Positions 1-13,532 of a DNA stretch of 64,000 bases are shown in pieces. The first letter of the stretch is position 1; every line of letters begins with the position of its first letter. The position numbers and the translations under genes are program-made. The stretch is from Hofstenia miamia (Eukaryota; Xenacoelomorpha; Acoela; Hofsteniidae). The DNA lies in assembly GCA_900660155.1 (NCBI GenBank), contig CABFPE010000080.1, positions 631,531 to 695,530 of the forward strand. The letters run 5' to 3'. Below the pieces are notes generated by a model. That model saw only the letters and a program-made list of their open reading frames with translations, was not told the origin of the DNA and ran no database searches.

Positions 1-3000
1 GTTCTTACGTAAGCATAATTTCGCTTATTACAATTTGTCAAAAAATACTTAATTGGCTCTGGTATTTTTCTCAAAATGTACAATATTGTAACTTGGTTGC
101 ATTTTACAAAATGAATAAGATAATTAACTAAATTTTTACAATCATATTTCTGATTATATTTAATTACTATTAATCATTCAACACTAATCTCTTGTTTGCA
201 GCTTATTCCTTTTGGGTGATGCTACACATGGATAACAACAAGAAAAATCATTAAACGGAAACTAGCAAGCACAGAAGAAATCAGGAAAACATTAATACAA
301 AAAGACGTGCAGAAAATCTTCGACCATGAAATGGAAAGATATAGCCCATGGTGTACATTCACAAAAATCATATGAAGTGTGGAAATGACAAAACAAGTCA
401 AATTCGAGAAAACAACATGTGACGATCAACAGGTGGAATCAATAATCTGGAAGGCGGATACCTTGGTGCATAGAGAAAGAGCTGTGCTAAAAATAACACA
501 AGCTGAGGAGGATGTGTAGCATCATCCAAAATAAATCGAAAATAAGCTGCAAATTTTGAGCAGAATGGAAATAAGATCAAAGAAATGATGATTAAAAATA
601 TTGTATTTGGAACAATCAGATTAATTTAGATATATTTGTATTATGCAACCAAGAAATAACATGTGTCAAAAAAGAGAGATTAGTATTGGTTGATAAAAAA
701 AATTGCCTCCATTATTTTTAGCCGCCATCTTGGCAGATGAAAGGCTTAAATTTGAATCAACAGGTACTTTTCTAGATTTACTATAAATATGAACAAAACA
801 TTGTAAGCCATTGATAAAGAATTTTATTCAGAATTCTTATTTTGATCTACTATTACGGTTTAGATATTTAATACAATGTCAAGCTAATCAAGTGATGTTT
901 AGTAGTGGTCTGGATCCATCACAGAGAATGGTTCTAGGGTCCTGGTGCCAGACTACAAAAGTATGGGGGTTTTTCTCTCGATTAGTTGACTAGTGATCAC
1001 TTACTATATGTACTAAAATAATTAGCTGTCAACAAAAGGTTGGATAACCAAGACCTAGAAGATATATTAATATTATTTTAGATCCAAATTATTGACCCAT
1101 AAATGACCAATAAAGTGACCGTACATGTATTAGATTATAAATGTAAGTTAGGAAGTTGCTCAAACTAATATATTTAGAAATGCCAATATATTTTGGTAAT
1201 GGCTACATGTAGTATTGAATGAGCAGCTAGTAACAAGTCTGGTTGTGAATAGAGATAACACTTTTACAAAATAGAGTTTAAGTCGAATTGTGTCATGTCT
1301 TGAGTATACACTGAGCTAGGATAGGGTACACATAAGCTGTATCAATAAGCTGAGGTGTGGCACCCAACAGATTGGAGCATTGAAGGAATTGGTGAAACTG
1401 GATGTGGAGATCAGCTTTGGGCAGATGCCCACTAGCAATCATTGAAGGTACCACATGGCTTCATCACCTAAATAGTGAATGTTTAATACTAGTTTACCTC
1501 ATGTTAACAGAAAAAACAGCCAAGCAGTACGAAATAGGTAAATCCCTACCTGCAGAAATACAACTAGTGTTATGCAGTAACAAGAGATAAACAGTAATAA
1601 TGCCTGGTAGAGGATGTTACACAATAAGGATTGACCTGAAAAGGAAGCTGATTTGATTTTAAATGTGGAAGAGCCAATATGTTTCCAAGTAGGTGTAATA
1701 AGTTGTTGAGGAGCAATTGAAGAAGCAGAGAAGTTATAAATGAGTGGGATGATTTGAGTAATTTTTATGAATTGTAACAGAGAAGATGCCAACTGGTTAG
1801 AAAGATTTATGAATGTTAGAAATGCATGGGGTGTCAAGGGCAATATTGCAATACCAAATCAATGAGAAAGCAGCAGGTTGGACTAAGGCAAAAAGAGACT
1901 ATTTCAAAGGAATTAGGGGCAAAGTAATTGTTGAAGAGATACTTTCTTCAAGTCGACATGAGTAGAAAAATTTTTCCATTTCAAATTGTGGAAGTCTGAC
2001 TTGGAATGAAGTGAATGTAATAACAATAAGAGTCTTGAATGGATTTAGATGATGAGCTATAAAGAAGAAAGATTTTTTGGGTTCCATAAAGTAAATATCA
2101 TTTTCTTTAAGAGCAGAAAGTTTTAAAGAATCAAAAGAACCATAACAATGTTTGTATGATTCCAGTTTGCTCAAAGAATGCACATTAATTGGCAATAGAT
2201 AGAAAAGAAGAGATTTTTCTCATGCTGATGAGTCAATGAAAATTTATCATGTTAAAATAGAGATTGTCATCATTGGTGAAAGTGGGGAGTGAAGAAGAAT
2301 GACCAGCATTAGTTGAAATGAAGCTACTATTAGATCAAGCATGCTTAGGAGTATCCAGATTGGGAAGTAGAATTGACATACAGGTGGACAAATCAAAGGA
2401 GTAATCAGACAATTTAACTGGATCAGGGTACTAAAAATGTGGTGAGGATGAGAGTACATAATCAATTTGAGGAGGGTGGAGCTGGACATAAATATAATAT
2501 AATTTGTTCCAAAGAAATATTGAGCACAAGTTCTAGGGTTGCAGACTCATGTGACTAATTTGAATCAAGTATGTTACAGTAAATATTAAGAATATTGAAG
2601 TCACATATGAGAAAATGAGGGTGAATAGATAAACTAAGTTGGCAAGAGTGAGTTATAGGCTGGTGATAGAAGCATGGATGATAAATTAGCAATTAGTATT
2701 TCAACAATACTTTGAAAGGGTTGTAAGCAACTATGTGGTTACTGAGCACAATTGCAACAAAAATCAATTTAATACCACAATTGGACCTAGACCCCAGGAA
2801 CAATCCATGTAGGGACATCCTTAGAAGAAGAGTTAGGAAAAATAACAATAGCAGCAACTGTAGGAGCAATCCGGATTTCAGTGATGAAAATGAAGTCAGC
2901 AGGTGACTGGAAGAAGAAGTTATAGAAGCTAAGTCAGGTTGGTCAGTAAGTCAATCATGATTAGGAGCAACACAGCAGTGGGGACAAATACAAAACAATT

Positions 3001-6000
3001 GTTTCTTGATCTGTGTATGAAACCACAAACACAAGATGGTACTAGTTGTGCTTTAATGCACACTGAAAACAGAAATGTGCAAGAATAGTTATTAGAATAT
3101 TGTACTTTCATGTGCACATTTGTGTCATTGTTGGCATTGCAATTGGGCCAACATGTTCTATTTCATTACTTAATCCTTATTGAAAATTTTAAAATCTTAA
3201 TCATTTTTTCAATATTGGCTTTGAATGTCAAAATTAACACTCTGTTTTATTTTCTAACTAAACAATGACTAGCACATACTACCTAGTGTGAGAAGCAAAA
3301 TGCATTCACTGAATTGAGACTTATTGTTTTAGTTAAATGAAATTTAGTTTCAGAGAATTGCTAGGAGATAAGAATACAGTTTGCAAACTAGATGCTATGT
3401 GGAATTTCATTCAATTGGTTCCAATGATGCAAAATTTTGGATTTGTGGCTATGAGTGTGTACCTTTGGTAGCTTGCATGAAAAAAAGATCTTTTAATGGT
3501 GTGGATTTGCATAAATTTGACTGTGACATCAGTTCAAGAAATGACAGAATTAATCACATCCATTTCCCGCAACATAAGTGGAACTTGATATAAATATTAG
3601 TGAGTGCAAACAATTTCAAGTAGAATTAATTAACATTACAATTGGAAATGATATTCATACAATCACTTAGGAGTTGGTTGCTACTCATCACTTAGCTTAC
3701 AGAATTCCTTCAAGGAAAAACTCGATTGTCAAATTCCTGATGTCATACATAAAGAAATTTCCATTTTGAAATGTACTGGAGTCTCTCTTACACTGTGCTT
3801 GGCCAGCTTTGTTGGCTTTAAAACACTTAAAGTAATGCCTGCTCTGCAAGTGCATATTTAAGGGCCTGGGCATAGAAAACACTGAGAATGTGAATAAAAT
3901 GAAAAGATTTGTAAAAGCAACTTTCATACAGTGAAACTAAATTTTGCTGCAAGAGATCCATGTACTCCTCTATTTATGAAAAATATTGTTGTTATTGCTG
4001 AAGATTACTCCCTAATGCCAACCCATCTCTGTGAAGTTGATTGAAACAGTTTCTTTGCAATGGTACCTCAAGAACCAGCAAATTATCTGAAACATGATAG
4101 CAGGTAATTCTGAATATATTCCTAGGATTATGTATAGTCATCAAAATGCTATTAATTTGGATTGTGTAAACTAGATAAAATGATATAAAAATTAAACTCT
4201 TAATGTACATCAAGGAGACAATGTTGGTTGGTGGGTATGGAAAGCCATTGCAGTTTAGATTTGACAATATCAACTACATCTTAATTTTTGGGATCTAAAT
4301 TGACACTGAGCCAATTGCAAGCTACCTGTGAATGACCTAAATGCAAACAGATACTATAATAATTGTGCTGATTATGACAAGGTAAAAGTTGGGCTAAACT
4401 ATGCTGAAGTCAGATAAGGACAGTGAAAACATATACCATTCTACAGACTGCTGAAATTTTACAGTAAAAATTCTTTGTGTTCATACCTAGCTCTGATAAT
4501 AATGAAATAGCTTTAATTATGATATGATTTGTCAGTTCTAATACATAAAAGTGTCCAAAATTTTGACTACTAGGATTTGTGTTTTTGAATTTGATTTATT
4601 AACTGTGAATATAAATTTTTTGCCATTCCAAGAAATTCTGAGAAATCCACTGCATTATGGAAGGATCCTCTGCAATGCTTCTATTTTATGAAAAAATTAT
4701 AGAATAGTGTTTAAAATCGTTTTACATTTTTAATTTAGGGATTTATACTACAACGTGTCACAGGTGAAGAAATATTTTGTTCGTGTTGCAGAAGTCCTCT
4801 AAATTTCCATTAGTGTTATAAATCCAATGATTTATGTTCTGCTTTTTAGAGATCTTAGAGGAAAACTGCTATGATTAATTTGTTCAAGAAATGCAAAAAA
4901 GTATGTGATGCTTTCATATGAGGATTTTAATTGACAAAACAACATTTATGTAAATTTTGCATAATTTATGTAATCATTCTATATAAAAATATTTTAATTT
5001 GATATACTTAAAGTATGGCTTAGAAATTGTAGTAGCTGCATTTTGATACGTGTTGTACATTAAATGTGTCTATGATTTGAAAATATGTATTGATTTGATA
5101 TTTATTGTAATCATTCTTTTGCATAGTATATTTGTGGCAGCTTTTTTGTATTACGAAATTGTATTTATTATATTATAAATTTGCAGCTAACTAAAAAGTC
5201 TCAGATAAGTAAACGTTTCACGTTTTCTAATTCGGAATTTGAAAGTGAAAGTGCTTAAGTGATCTCACCAAAAAATTTGAAATATCGAACAAGTGACAAG
5301 TGAATTCACATTTTGTTGTGAGAGTTTCAAATATGTTTGTTGTGTGATGAAAAAATCATTTTCATTGTCCTCTTTTCAATGAAGTTGAGAAGAAATTTGT
5401 TTTGATTTTTCCACTATCTTCGTACAATACACTACAATATATATTATAAAGTAAGCCAACATAGGTTTCCAAATTGCTCCATATTTTGAATTCTTATTTT
5501 ATTTATCAAGTCTACCTTTAATCTAAGTTAATATATTTAGTGTGACGCGTATTGTAAAAAAAAATATTTGAAACGTCCAATACCATATACAAATCAATAT
5601 CTCGAACCTCTACAACAGAAACTCGCCTTAAAATGTTAAAAATATAAAATTCAGTTAATAATTCTACTTAAGAAAAATTTGTGATTGTCCTTAATAACAA
5701 CATACATATGAATGCATACTGGTTTTATGCCTTTATCTTTGTTATCATGTAAATAGAAGACATATTTAAGGCTAGCATTGCACTCTTTTGATTGAATTTG
5801 GTATTGTAATGTGCTCTATAATGTAAAACAGTTATAAAATTAAGTGGGATGAAATTTTTCTGCTCTACATATAACATTCGTTATCTTTGTTGAATGCAAA
5901 AACAAGAAATAATTGTAGAATTCAAGTTTAATTGCTCATCATTATCTGTTTTCTATTTTCATCGAGTAATTGTGTTAAAAATAGGCATTAATTTTGATTT

Positions 6001-6338
6001 CTTCACACCTCAATAAAATACATAATCATATCCACTGATTTTTAAATTTGAATTATGACAAAAATGTACTTTGTTGAACTCTGATTACCCCTAATCAACA
6101 TAGGGCTAAAACTCTTAAACAAAAATTTAAAGTTTTATGTAAAATTGTCATTTTTCATTCTTGTAAATACACAAACGACCTGTTTTTTGTTCAATATTTT
6201 GATATATTTAATTGTTGGCTTTATTCAGAAATGCCTCCATCATTGTAAACGAATATTTGTTAAAATTCAAAATATAGTGATAAAAATGTAATAATTCATT
6301 ATATTTAAGGAATAGATAATCAAATTTCGATAAATATA
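1..6338. other. long stretch without a recognised gene
   Basis: I read all frames and found only short open frames without family motifs, signal peptides or paired splice sites that keep a frame. Roughly 1-4700 has a slightly different texture (purine-rich on the + strand, few long A/T runs) from 4700-6338, which is plain AT-rich intergenic sequence. The first part may be heavily decayed repeat, but I could not assign it to any family. Confidence 0.5.
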
Positions 6339-8443
6339 CTAATGAAATCTTGGATCTTTGAAATGGCATCTTAGTACATACATGACATCTCGTCTTATTG
6401 ATCTTAGAATGTCCTGCTCAGATTCTGTTGGTCGATAAACAGTGAGTGGGTTTTGGAAATCATAATAAGTATTTCTGAAGTTGTAGTAATGCCGTTTACA
6501 AAATGATAAATTTTTGTTACGAGGAATCAAAATTTTGCTTTCTCCAAAATTACTAACAGAAATATTTCTTTGGAAAGCATGTTCAATATGTTCAGATTTG
6601 TTGATATCAACACTTGGTCTGTGTGCTTTTACAAATAAATCCACGGAGGTTTTTGAATCACTTGAATTATCTGGAAGAGCTGATCCTTTTTTAAAAGTAG
6701 CGACAAGATTGTATTCATTTTTTTCTTTTCTTTTAGAAAAAGTTTTCTTCAATTTCTTAGAAATTTTAAATTTCTTTTTCTTCTTCGCATAATTTAAGGA
6801 TTCAACTGAGAGACTATTGTCTATTATGTTAGCTGAACTAAATGGAACCTTGAAAATTCGCTAATGCTTAAGTAAAATTAAGACTAATTATATTTAGGCT
6901 AAAAGTATAAAGTCTTTTACCTTTGATTAGCTAATATGTTATTTTCAAAACATATTTATATCCAAGATCGGTTCTTCCTATTGTTAAACTACAATCATAA
7001 AGCAGGGATATAAGGACAATAGTTTTTGCAAAAAATTGCTTAAAATGAAATTCTATTGACTTACAATCTCAGATGCAATGGCATTGGTGTACTGACGCTC
7101 ATCTAAAAATATAAAATTGATTTCAATTTTTGGGGCCATGCACCCTCCCTTTCTCAAGTTTAACCTGCAAATTGTAGGTTGATATTCACCTCCGGTAAAT
7201 GTTTACATAGACTGTTTCAACAATAGATTGGTCAAGTAAGTAGGTGAACACAACATACGCAGCCTAATTTATTAGTTTAATTAAGCTTACGTGGAAAAAG
7301 AACAAATCGGTTTATAATAATGCAACAAATTCCCAAAATTTCAACTGTAATAACCACCATAACTAAAATAGTATAGTCAGTTTTTTAAATGCTGACAATA
7401 ATAACTCATAACATTATTAATTTTCACAGTTCGATTGCTAAAGTCAAGTTTTCAATATCTTTGACAAAAAAGTTAAGATGAAATTGAGTTAACGAAGTTC
7501 TAATTTGAATGAAAAAGCTTAGCTAGGCTGTATGGATTACAGCACCAAATCCGATCCCCCTAGTTGTTCTGAGAATATTAATATTGTAAAGTGATGTAAA
7601 ATACACATAGTAGTATTGTTAAAAAACAAATCATTATTAAGTATATATTCTGCAAATTTGTGCAAAATTTCACTGAAATATTTCATCTTAGTATTACAAT
7701 AAATACAATAAGTTTTCAGTAACTTTTGATTACTATTCACTAACACCCTTCTCAAATGTATATGATCCCTCTTTTTGTGGGTCTGGATTTCCAATTTGAT
7801 TTCGGGTATTTAGATTTCGAAAAAATGTGACCAGACATTTTTGCAAATTTTAAAGTTTGAGTTAAATATTAATAATTATTTGCTTTCTTGACAAATTTTT
7901 TGATGTTTCTATATGTGATAGTTAATTTTTTCAAAAATAGCTGAAATTGGTTCTTTATATTTGAAAGGATTAAGAAAGGGAAATTTTGCTAACATTTTGA
8001 AAATTTAATATTATTAGCGAATTTCTTTTTTTTATACTTTAAGTTTTCAGATGTTAAAAGTGTCGCGTTTCTCGCTGTAGTGATGATGAGCGACTTCGAA
8101 ACCTCACTAATGCTGGTAACAGATGTTTCCTCTTTAATGACTCCACATAGTTCATCTTTTTTCTTTTTCCTTGGTTTTTTGATTGAATTATCTTCGGTAA
8201 AATCAGTTTTAAATTTTATCACGTGATAAGGACGAATGAACCGCCTAGTTTTCTTAACGAATTCAAAATCCAGACGGAATTCATTTCCAGACTTGCTCAT
8301 TTTGTTGACTAGTCGAATTTCCGTTGATTCATAATCTGTGGATTAAAATAGATTACTTTCAAAGTAAAATTCTGCAACTACTTTTTTAGTAAATAAAATC
8401 TATGTAGGCGAGCTATTTACTGAAAATGTTAAGGGCATCCTTG

Positions 8444-8479
<36 letters not shown>

Positions 8480-9056
8480 TATCGATATACGGTTCTTCAT
8501 GAAATTGGTTGAAAAATAATGCGAGTTACCCCTCTAAAATTTAACATAGCTACAGTAATATTTAAAAATACCATATTTCTCTTAGCAATGCATTGGAAAC
8601 TTGTCTAATTTATATTATATAGATTTCTATCAAAAACTGAAGATATTTTTGAGGTTAGTTTAGACTACTCAAAATCTCATGTGACTGGAATAAATTTCTC
8701 TAGAAAATTTCAGTTGAATAAAATTTGAAAGTAACCAGTATTATATCTTCCTTGAAGAATTTCGAGGTTTATCTCTTTAACCATTTCCCTCAAGAACTTG
8801 CAAGAGTCCTTCATCACTTCAGATTTAACAAAATCTATAGGATTTACCATCTTGCTACCAAACCGGAGAGGCACGTGATCAATGAATTTGCCGTGCTTGG
8901 TTCTCTTCACGTAGTAATCAAAGACAACATTTAAATCACTCTGGTTAACTTGTTCAGAGTTCTCTTTGAGATAATAAACTGATTGATTAACTTTCTCTTC
9001 AACAGCATTGCTAAATTTTCTCGCAGTTTTTGTAACACGAGTATAGTCTGCGTTTT
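6339..9056 (-). CDS. five-exon gene for an unidentified single-pass membrane protein (3' part)
   Basis: Exons on the minus strand are 9056-8736, 8335-8108, 7362-7291, 7102-7065 and 6860-6339 (stop TAG at 6341-6339). All four introns are GT-AG and every junction keeps one reading frame: G+AT (Asp), A+TT (Ile), C+AT (His), then a whole-codon junction. Donors include gtaagt, gtaagc and gtgagg; the first intron has a weaker gttact. The first two exons give about 180 residues with short helix/strand alternation (LNVVFDYYVKRT, EFRLDFEFVKKT) that faintly recalls SEA-type ectodomains. Next comes a lysine run (KKPRKKKK). The 72-nt exon encodes one hydrophobic segment, MVVITVEILGICCIIINRF. The last exon is a tail of about 173 residues, lysine-rich at its start and ending CHFKDPRFH. 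The 5' end is missing: the first exon begins at an acceptor, so there is at least one earlier exon. I do not recognise the family; the SEA comparison is inference. Confidence 0.6.
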
Positions 9057-9496
9057 CTAAACTAAGACAACTAATTTATGATTAGCTGATTTAGTTATTA
9101 TATAAAATTCAAATGTAAATTTTGAGATTGAGCAATAACTAATTTTTACACCATATATGATTGAAATTATCCTGTGAATTTCGACTTCTGTTCATTATTT
9201 AACAATAAAATCGATTAGAAATGAGACTTTATAAGATTTGAATTTCATGTTTTTGCAATTGAAATTTGGTACAATCGAAAAATTAGTAATCATATATTGC
9301 TGATCGTTATATTAATTGAAAAACCGAGAATTTAGTGAGGAATAGAGAATTAAAGAAAGTCGAAAAATTACGAGTTTGCAACGCTGTTGTAATTTTTGAA
9401 ATTGTCTATGCCGCAAGATTGTCTTACCACGCTTGATAAATTAAACACTTTATAAAAATTATGGGCATGTTGAAGAGATTTCCACACTTTTATGTA

Positions 9497-10060
9497 TAGC
9501 TCAATTAAAAAAAGTGGCCACATTATAACCACATTTTTGATAACAAACGAAAGACAAATAGAGGATTATAAAATATATTTGAAAATATAATTGTCTCAGA
9601 TTGGAACCTCGTGACAAAGTTACTTGACAAGTTTGCCATGCAAAGCGTGACACGCAGATAAACGTCTTGAAACTGAATACATTAAACCGACTCTAACTTT
9701 TTGAATTTTTGGTGTTGCGATTCAAGGATGTAAATCTTTTATTCTTTCAGATTTGTGGGATATTTTCCTCCACAAAATCCTTAAGAATCTGCCACACGTT
9801 CTCTATGGGTACTAGATCTGGCGAATTCGGGGCCACTGTATAACTTGAATATTATAATTATTAAGAAATTCTTTTGTCGATTTTGAGGTATGAGCGGTTG
9901 CTCCATCTTGTTCTAAGATCGAGATATAAGCAGGTTGCGTATGTACAAATTCGTAGAGTATTTGGCAATATTTTGAACTATTAACTGTACCAGTGCCATC
10001 TAGTAACTTTAGTTAAAATCCTCAAATTTTGAAAAGTGGCCAAATTTTTTTCTTGAGCTA
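9497..10060 (-). mobile_element. internally deleted Tc1-like DNA transposon
   Basis: The ends are inverted repeats starting TAGCTCAA and sharing an A-rich run followed by GGCCAC; TA dinucleotides flank both ends (9495-9496 and 10061-10062), as expected for Tc1/mariner. Inside, on the minus strand from about 10010 to 9745, lies the C-terminal third of a DDE transposase: EQDGATAHTSKST, then NNYNIQVIQWP, then NSPDLVPIENVW, the hallmark Tc1 block before the last catalytic acid. A frameshift lies between WP and NSPDL. At 564 bp it is far shorter than a complete Tc1 element (about 1.3-1.6 kb), and the N-terminal DNA-binding part is gone. It sits inside or just 5' of the membrane-protein gene. It cannot make transposase but could have been mobilised by a relative. 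Confidence 0.8.
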
Positions 10061-10222
10061 TAATATTATCACTATGTGAATTAGTGATAATGCGGGTAGA
10101 GCTTTTTAAAGTCCCACGCAGCTTGTCAAAAATACCCCAAATTGCTTGCAATGAAAATTAACTTTTTTGCTACTACTCTAACTTCATATTTAAATGCAAA
10201 CAGTGTGGAATGGAAAACTTAC

Positions 10223-10299
10223 TCTTTTAAGCCTATTTTCTAAGACAAAAGGGATGCCCGCGGGTGGACCCCGCACATTACTAATGTTCTTGACAAAAT
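10223..10299 (-). CDS. possible upstream exon of the membrane-protein gene
   Basis: A 77-nt minus-strand segment lies between a good acceptor (ataactgcag) and a consensus donor (gtaagtt). Only one of three frames is open, and it contains RGPPAGIPFVLENRLKR, which looks coding and is GC-richer than its surroundings. It lies about 1.2 kb upstream of the next exon and on the same strand. Its end phase (0) does not join directly to the exon starting at 9056, so either another exon lies between them or it belongs to a different transcript. The intervening DNA carries a Tc1-like insertion. Confidence 0.4.
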
Positions 10300-11111
10300 C
10301 TGCAGTTATAATTTTATTTTAAATTTAGGAATGCAATAAGAGAAAAACTCACGTTTCCTGGCGGAACTTACATGAAATTAAAATGTGCAAACGGAATTAA
10401 TTTTGATCCCATTTTTTATCGTAACTATTTCAATTTGAAGATAATATTTGTTAATTTTAAACTTTTTAGAACTTTAGTTGAATTTTTTTTTGTACGCTCA
10501 CAAAGTGGCCCACATTTGTATAAAATACAAAGCTGTTTATATTTTTTATATTTTGACCATCAAATATTTCCAAAAAAATTTAAATATCATATGGGTTATA
10601 ACCAGCAAAACAATTCACTTAAACAAAGCAGCTATCTTGACGTAAAAAGGTTGGCACATCTAGAAGAATTTATCATGCAAGAGAATAAAATTACACTACT
10701 TAAGTAATACAAGAACTTAAAGTGAATGCATAGGCTGAAACATAAGTGAGTGTTTTTTATATTGATTGCTGTTATACCAAAATCGTGTTTTCATATTGAG
10801 TGAACTTTTGTAAAGATTACAATTTTGACAAATGAAGATCATAGGAATGAATTTGATGATACACAAATCTCTCCTGCAATTTCCATTTCATAAAGACGTC
10901 ATGACTACTAAGCTGTTTTATGAAAGCAAATCAACTGGTAGTTCTTCCCTAAAATTCAATAGATTGATATCAATCAAATGTATCACTTGGACCGATTGCA
11001 AGTTGTGGCAGATACATTAAGTGCTATTTTAATAAAATTAATACGAACCTAGAACATTTTAAAGATTAATTCATGGTTTCATCTGAACTCAGTAGTTTAT
11101 ATCAAAATCAA

Positions 11112-11170
<59 letters not shown>
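11112..11170. repeat. (TAC)n trinucleotide microsatellite
   Basis: About 19 uninterrupted copies of TAC/ACT over 59 bp. No open reading frame runs through it in a coding context. Confidence 0.97.
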
Positions 11171-11486
11171 AAAGACTTTATTTATTCATGTTTCAGACTA
11201 CAAAATATTCATAAAAGTTTGCATTTACAATTAAGACAAGAACAAAATATAAAATAGATGTTTCAATGGAAATGTTGAAGACAAAGACATAGTAATATAT
11301 TAACTAGATAATTATTCAAACACAACAAAGAATAATTTTTTTGTTAACAAAAAAAATTATGATAACGGAATACAAGAGAATTTATTTAGAAAGGTGCGGT
11401 GTAGCAATGGGAAATTCATTGAGCCAACATTTATCTTTATTCAAATGAAGAGCAGTATGTCGAAAATAACATATTTTTCAATTTGT

Positions 11487-11640
11487 TTAACCTTGAACAG
11501 CCTGGAGATTATTAAAAAAAGTTCATGATCCTATAAAAAACTTTTAAGCGCCTTTGACCCTGCTACCTTTGACTTTGCACATGACACACTTCAATGTTTT
11601 TAGAATATCTTTGCACACATCAAGAAACAGTTAAAGTTCT
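11487..11640 (+). repeat. dispersed repeat family, copy 1
   Basis: Starts with an 'aaccttgaacagcctg' type string, then a 'ttcatgatcctataaaa' type string and a 'ttttaagcgcctttga' type string. The same ordered blocks recur at 20317, 24226, 30650 (reverse) and 38575. No coding capacity or clean ends seen. Confidence 0.6.
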
Positions 11641-13248
11641 TTGTTGCCTCCATTAGCACGCAAAGAATTTAAATCTTTTTCAAAATTCAAAAATTTCTAA
11701 GAAAACTTGTTAATCTATTCAACAATCTCTGCCATAGCAATAAGTTTCAATAGAAATTTTCAAAATTTCATTAATGCATGGTCCCCAATAGACCTACTGC
11801 GCCCCAAGATATTCAATTTTGAAAATAGCTTGGAGAAAATTCTTTGTAAATGTGGAAAAACGGTTTGTTCTTTAAAACTAACAATAAGCTGTTTACGGTT
11901 AAAGATAAGTCGATGTCATGTTTCCCTTATTTAAAAATAAAAACAAGCGATTAGTTTATAATTTTTTTTAATCATCACTAAATTACAATATTCTTTTGTA
12001 AATAAATGTAAAATAATAAAATGTTTAATCATTTAAAGAGAAACTGGTAGTTGTTTTCTAGAAGTTGTTGATTGTATAACATGTTTCTTTGTACCTGCAC
12101 ATGCTCATGATAGTACCACACATACCCTGGTTTTAGAAAACGGCATGGCACGGTTTTTCTTGAGTTTTCTGATGTAAGTAAAACCTTCTTGGGTGTTGCC
12201 TGAAGTCATTGGTAACTCAAAATCTTGAAGCAGCTATTCTTCGAAAATGTAGAAATCGGATCTTGACAACATCATGTTGTAAGAGCCTTTTATAAGAGTA
12301 ACTGACAAGTTTTGCAAAAACCTAACAAAATTGAATTTGAGGAATATTGGAGGTGAATGTATTGTAAACGCAATTACCGAAATTGCTAAGAATAGCAAAG
12401 ACAAAATATTCCTATAAATTTAAGCATCTATATAAAATCCAATTTTGTTCAAGACAAGCTATAGATCTAATAAATCAAAATAAGAAAATGGATTTCATTA
12501 AAAAACTGTTAAGCATTGATATTCAGTAATCGCAATTAAAATTTTGTAAATATCAAATATATAGAAGAAATGTCCTACTATATATTCTTCAACAATTTGC
12601 TAATAATTTTGCTTAAAATAAAGTGAATTTGAATATTTTTCTTTGATAAAAATATCGATATTTTATAGAAGCAACATAAAAAAGTATGAAGTCAAATGGA
12701 GTTTTATTAGTTTTCAGGCAATACTAATTCACTGACATTTTACATAAAGTATTTTTTTCAATAATTTGAATATTGCAATTTTATTAAAAATAGGTCACAA
12801 TTATCTTCGTACTAGTTTTACGTTAAGTTAAATAACATGTACATTTTAGTGATGCAATACTGATTTTTCAAAGAATTTTATTCAGCCACTCGTTTATGTG
12901 GTTCATATTAACATAATGAAACTGCAACTATGCGACAGAATATAAACAAGAATTAAATCACATTGGCCCTAACCCGTACTGGTCTCGCCCCGTGTTTTAA
13001 TTCGCAGAACTCAAATTGAAAAGATTTGGATTAAAAAGAATGACATAGCATTTGGAATCATTGAGCCTCGTATTTAATGGATATTTTACAAATACATTTA
13101 TGACTCTGTTTTGTTACTTTGTGAAGGTTGTGTGGCGCAACAGTCTGTTGTTTGAAAATACACACACAACGGCAAGCCTGGCCCTGAATTACAAATTGCG
13201 GAAACTCTTTTAAATTATGTAAAAAATATCTTAAGATCTATAAAAATT

Positions 13249-13532
13249 CAGTAAACATAGAACTATCGTAACGGCGTCGCTGAACGACATAATAACGGCA
13301 CTAAAACAACATTACAAAACAACTTCTTTTCACAATAAAACGACAAACTATCAATAAAAATGCAGTTTTTAAAAAATTTATCTTCAAATTGTCATAATAC
13401 TAAAATTATTCCTATTTTTAAATATTTTTTGCTAGACGGAATTATACACAGCCACTAATTCGCACTATAAACGCCTATTAAACGCCAATACACCACAAAA
13501 ACGACGTCGTTACAACAGTTCTATGTTTACTG
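13249..13532 (+). mobile_element. 284-bp inverted-repeat element (MITE-like), copy 1
   Basis: Begins CAGTAAACATAGAACT and ends with its inverted complement. The terminal inverted repeats are about 31 bp and contain GTAACG and CGTCG blocks. It has no coding capacity. A second copy of exactly the same length lies in the opposite orientation at 58111-58394. By eye the two differ by about 14 substitutions and no indels. I could not identify a target-site duplication, so the superfamily is open. It is CpG-rich compared with the flanks. Confidence 0.85.

Larger units (their letters stand above)
10300..13248. other. non-coding stretch with repeats
   Basis: Contains a Tc1-like terminus-like string near 10488-10515 (GCTCACAAAGTGGCC), the (TAC)n tract and one copy of the dispersed repeat. 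No exon with convincing splice sites was seen. Confidence 0.45.
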
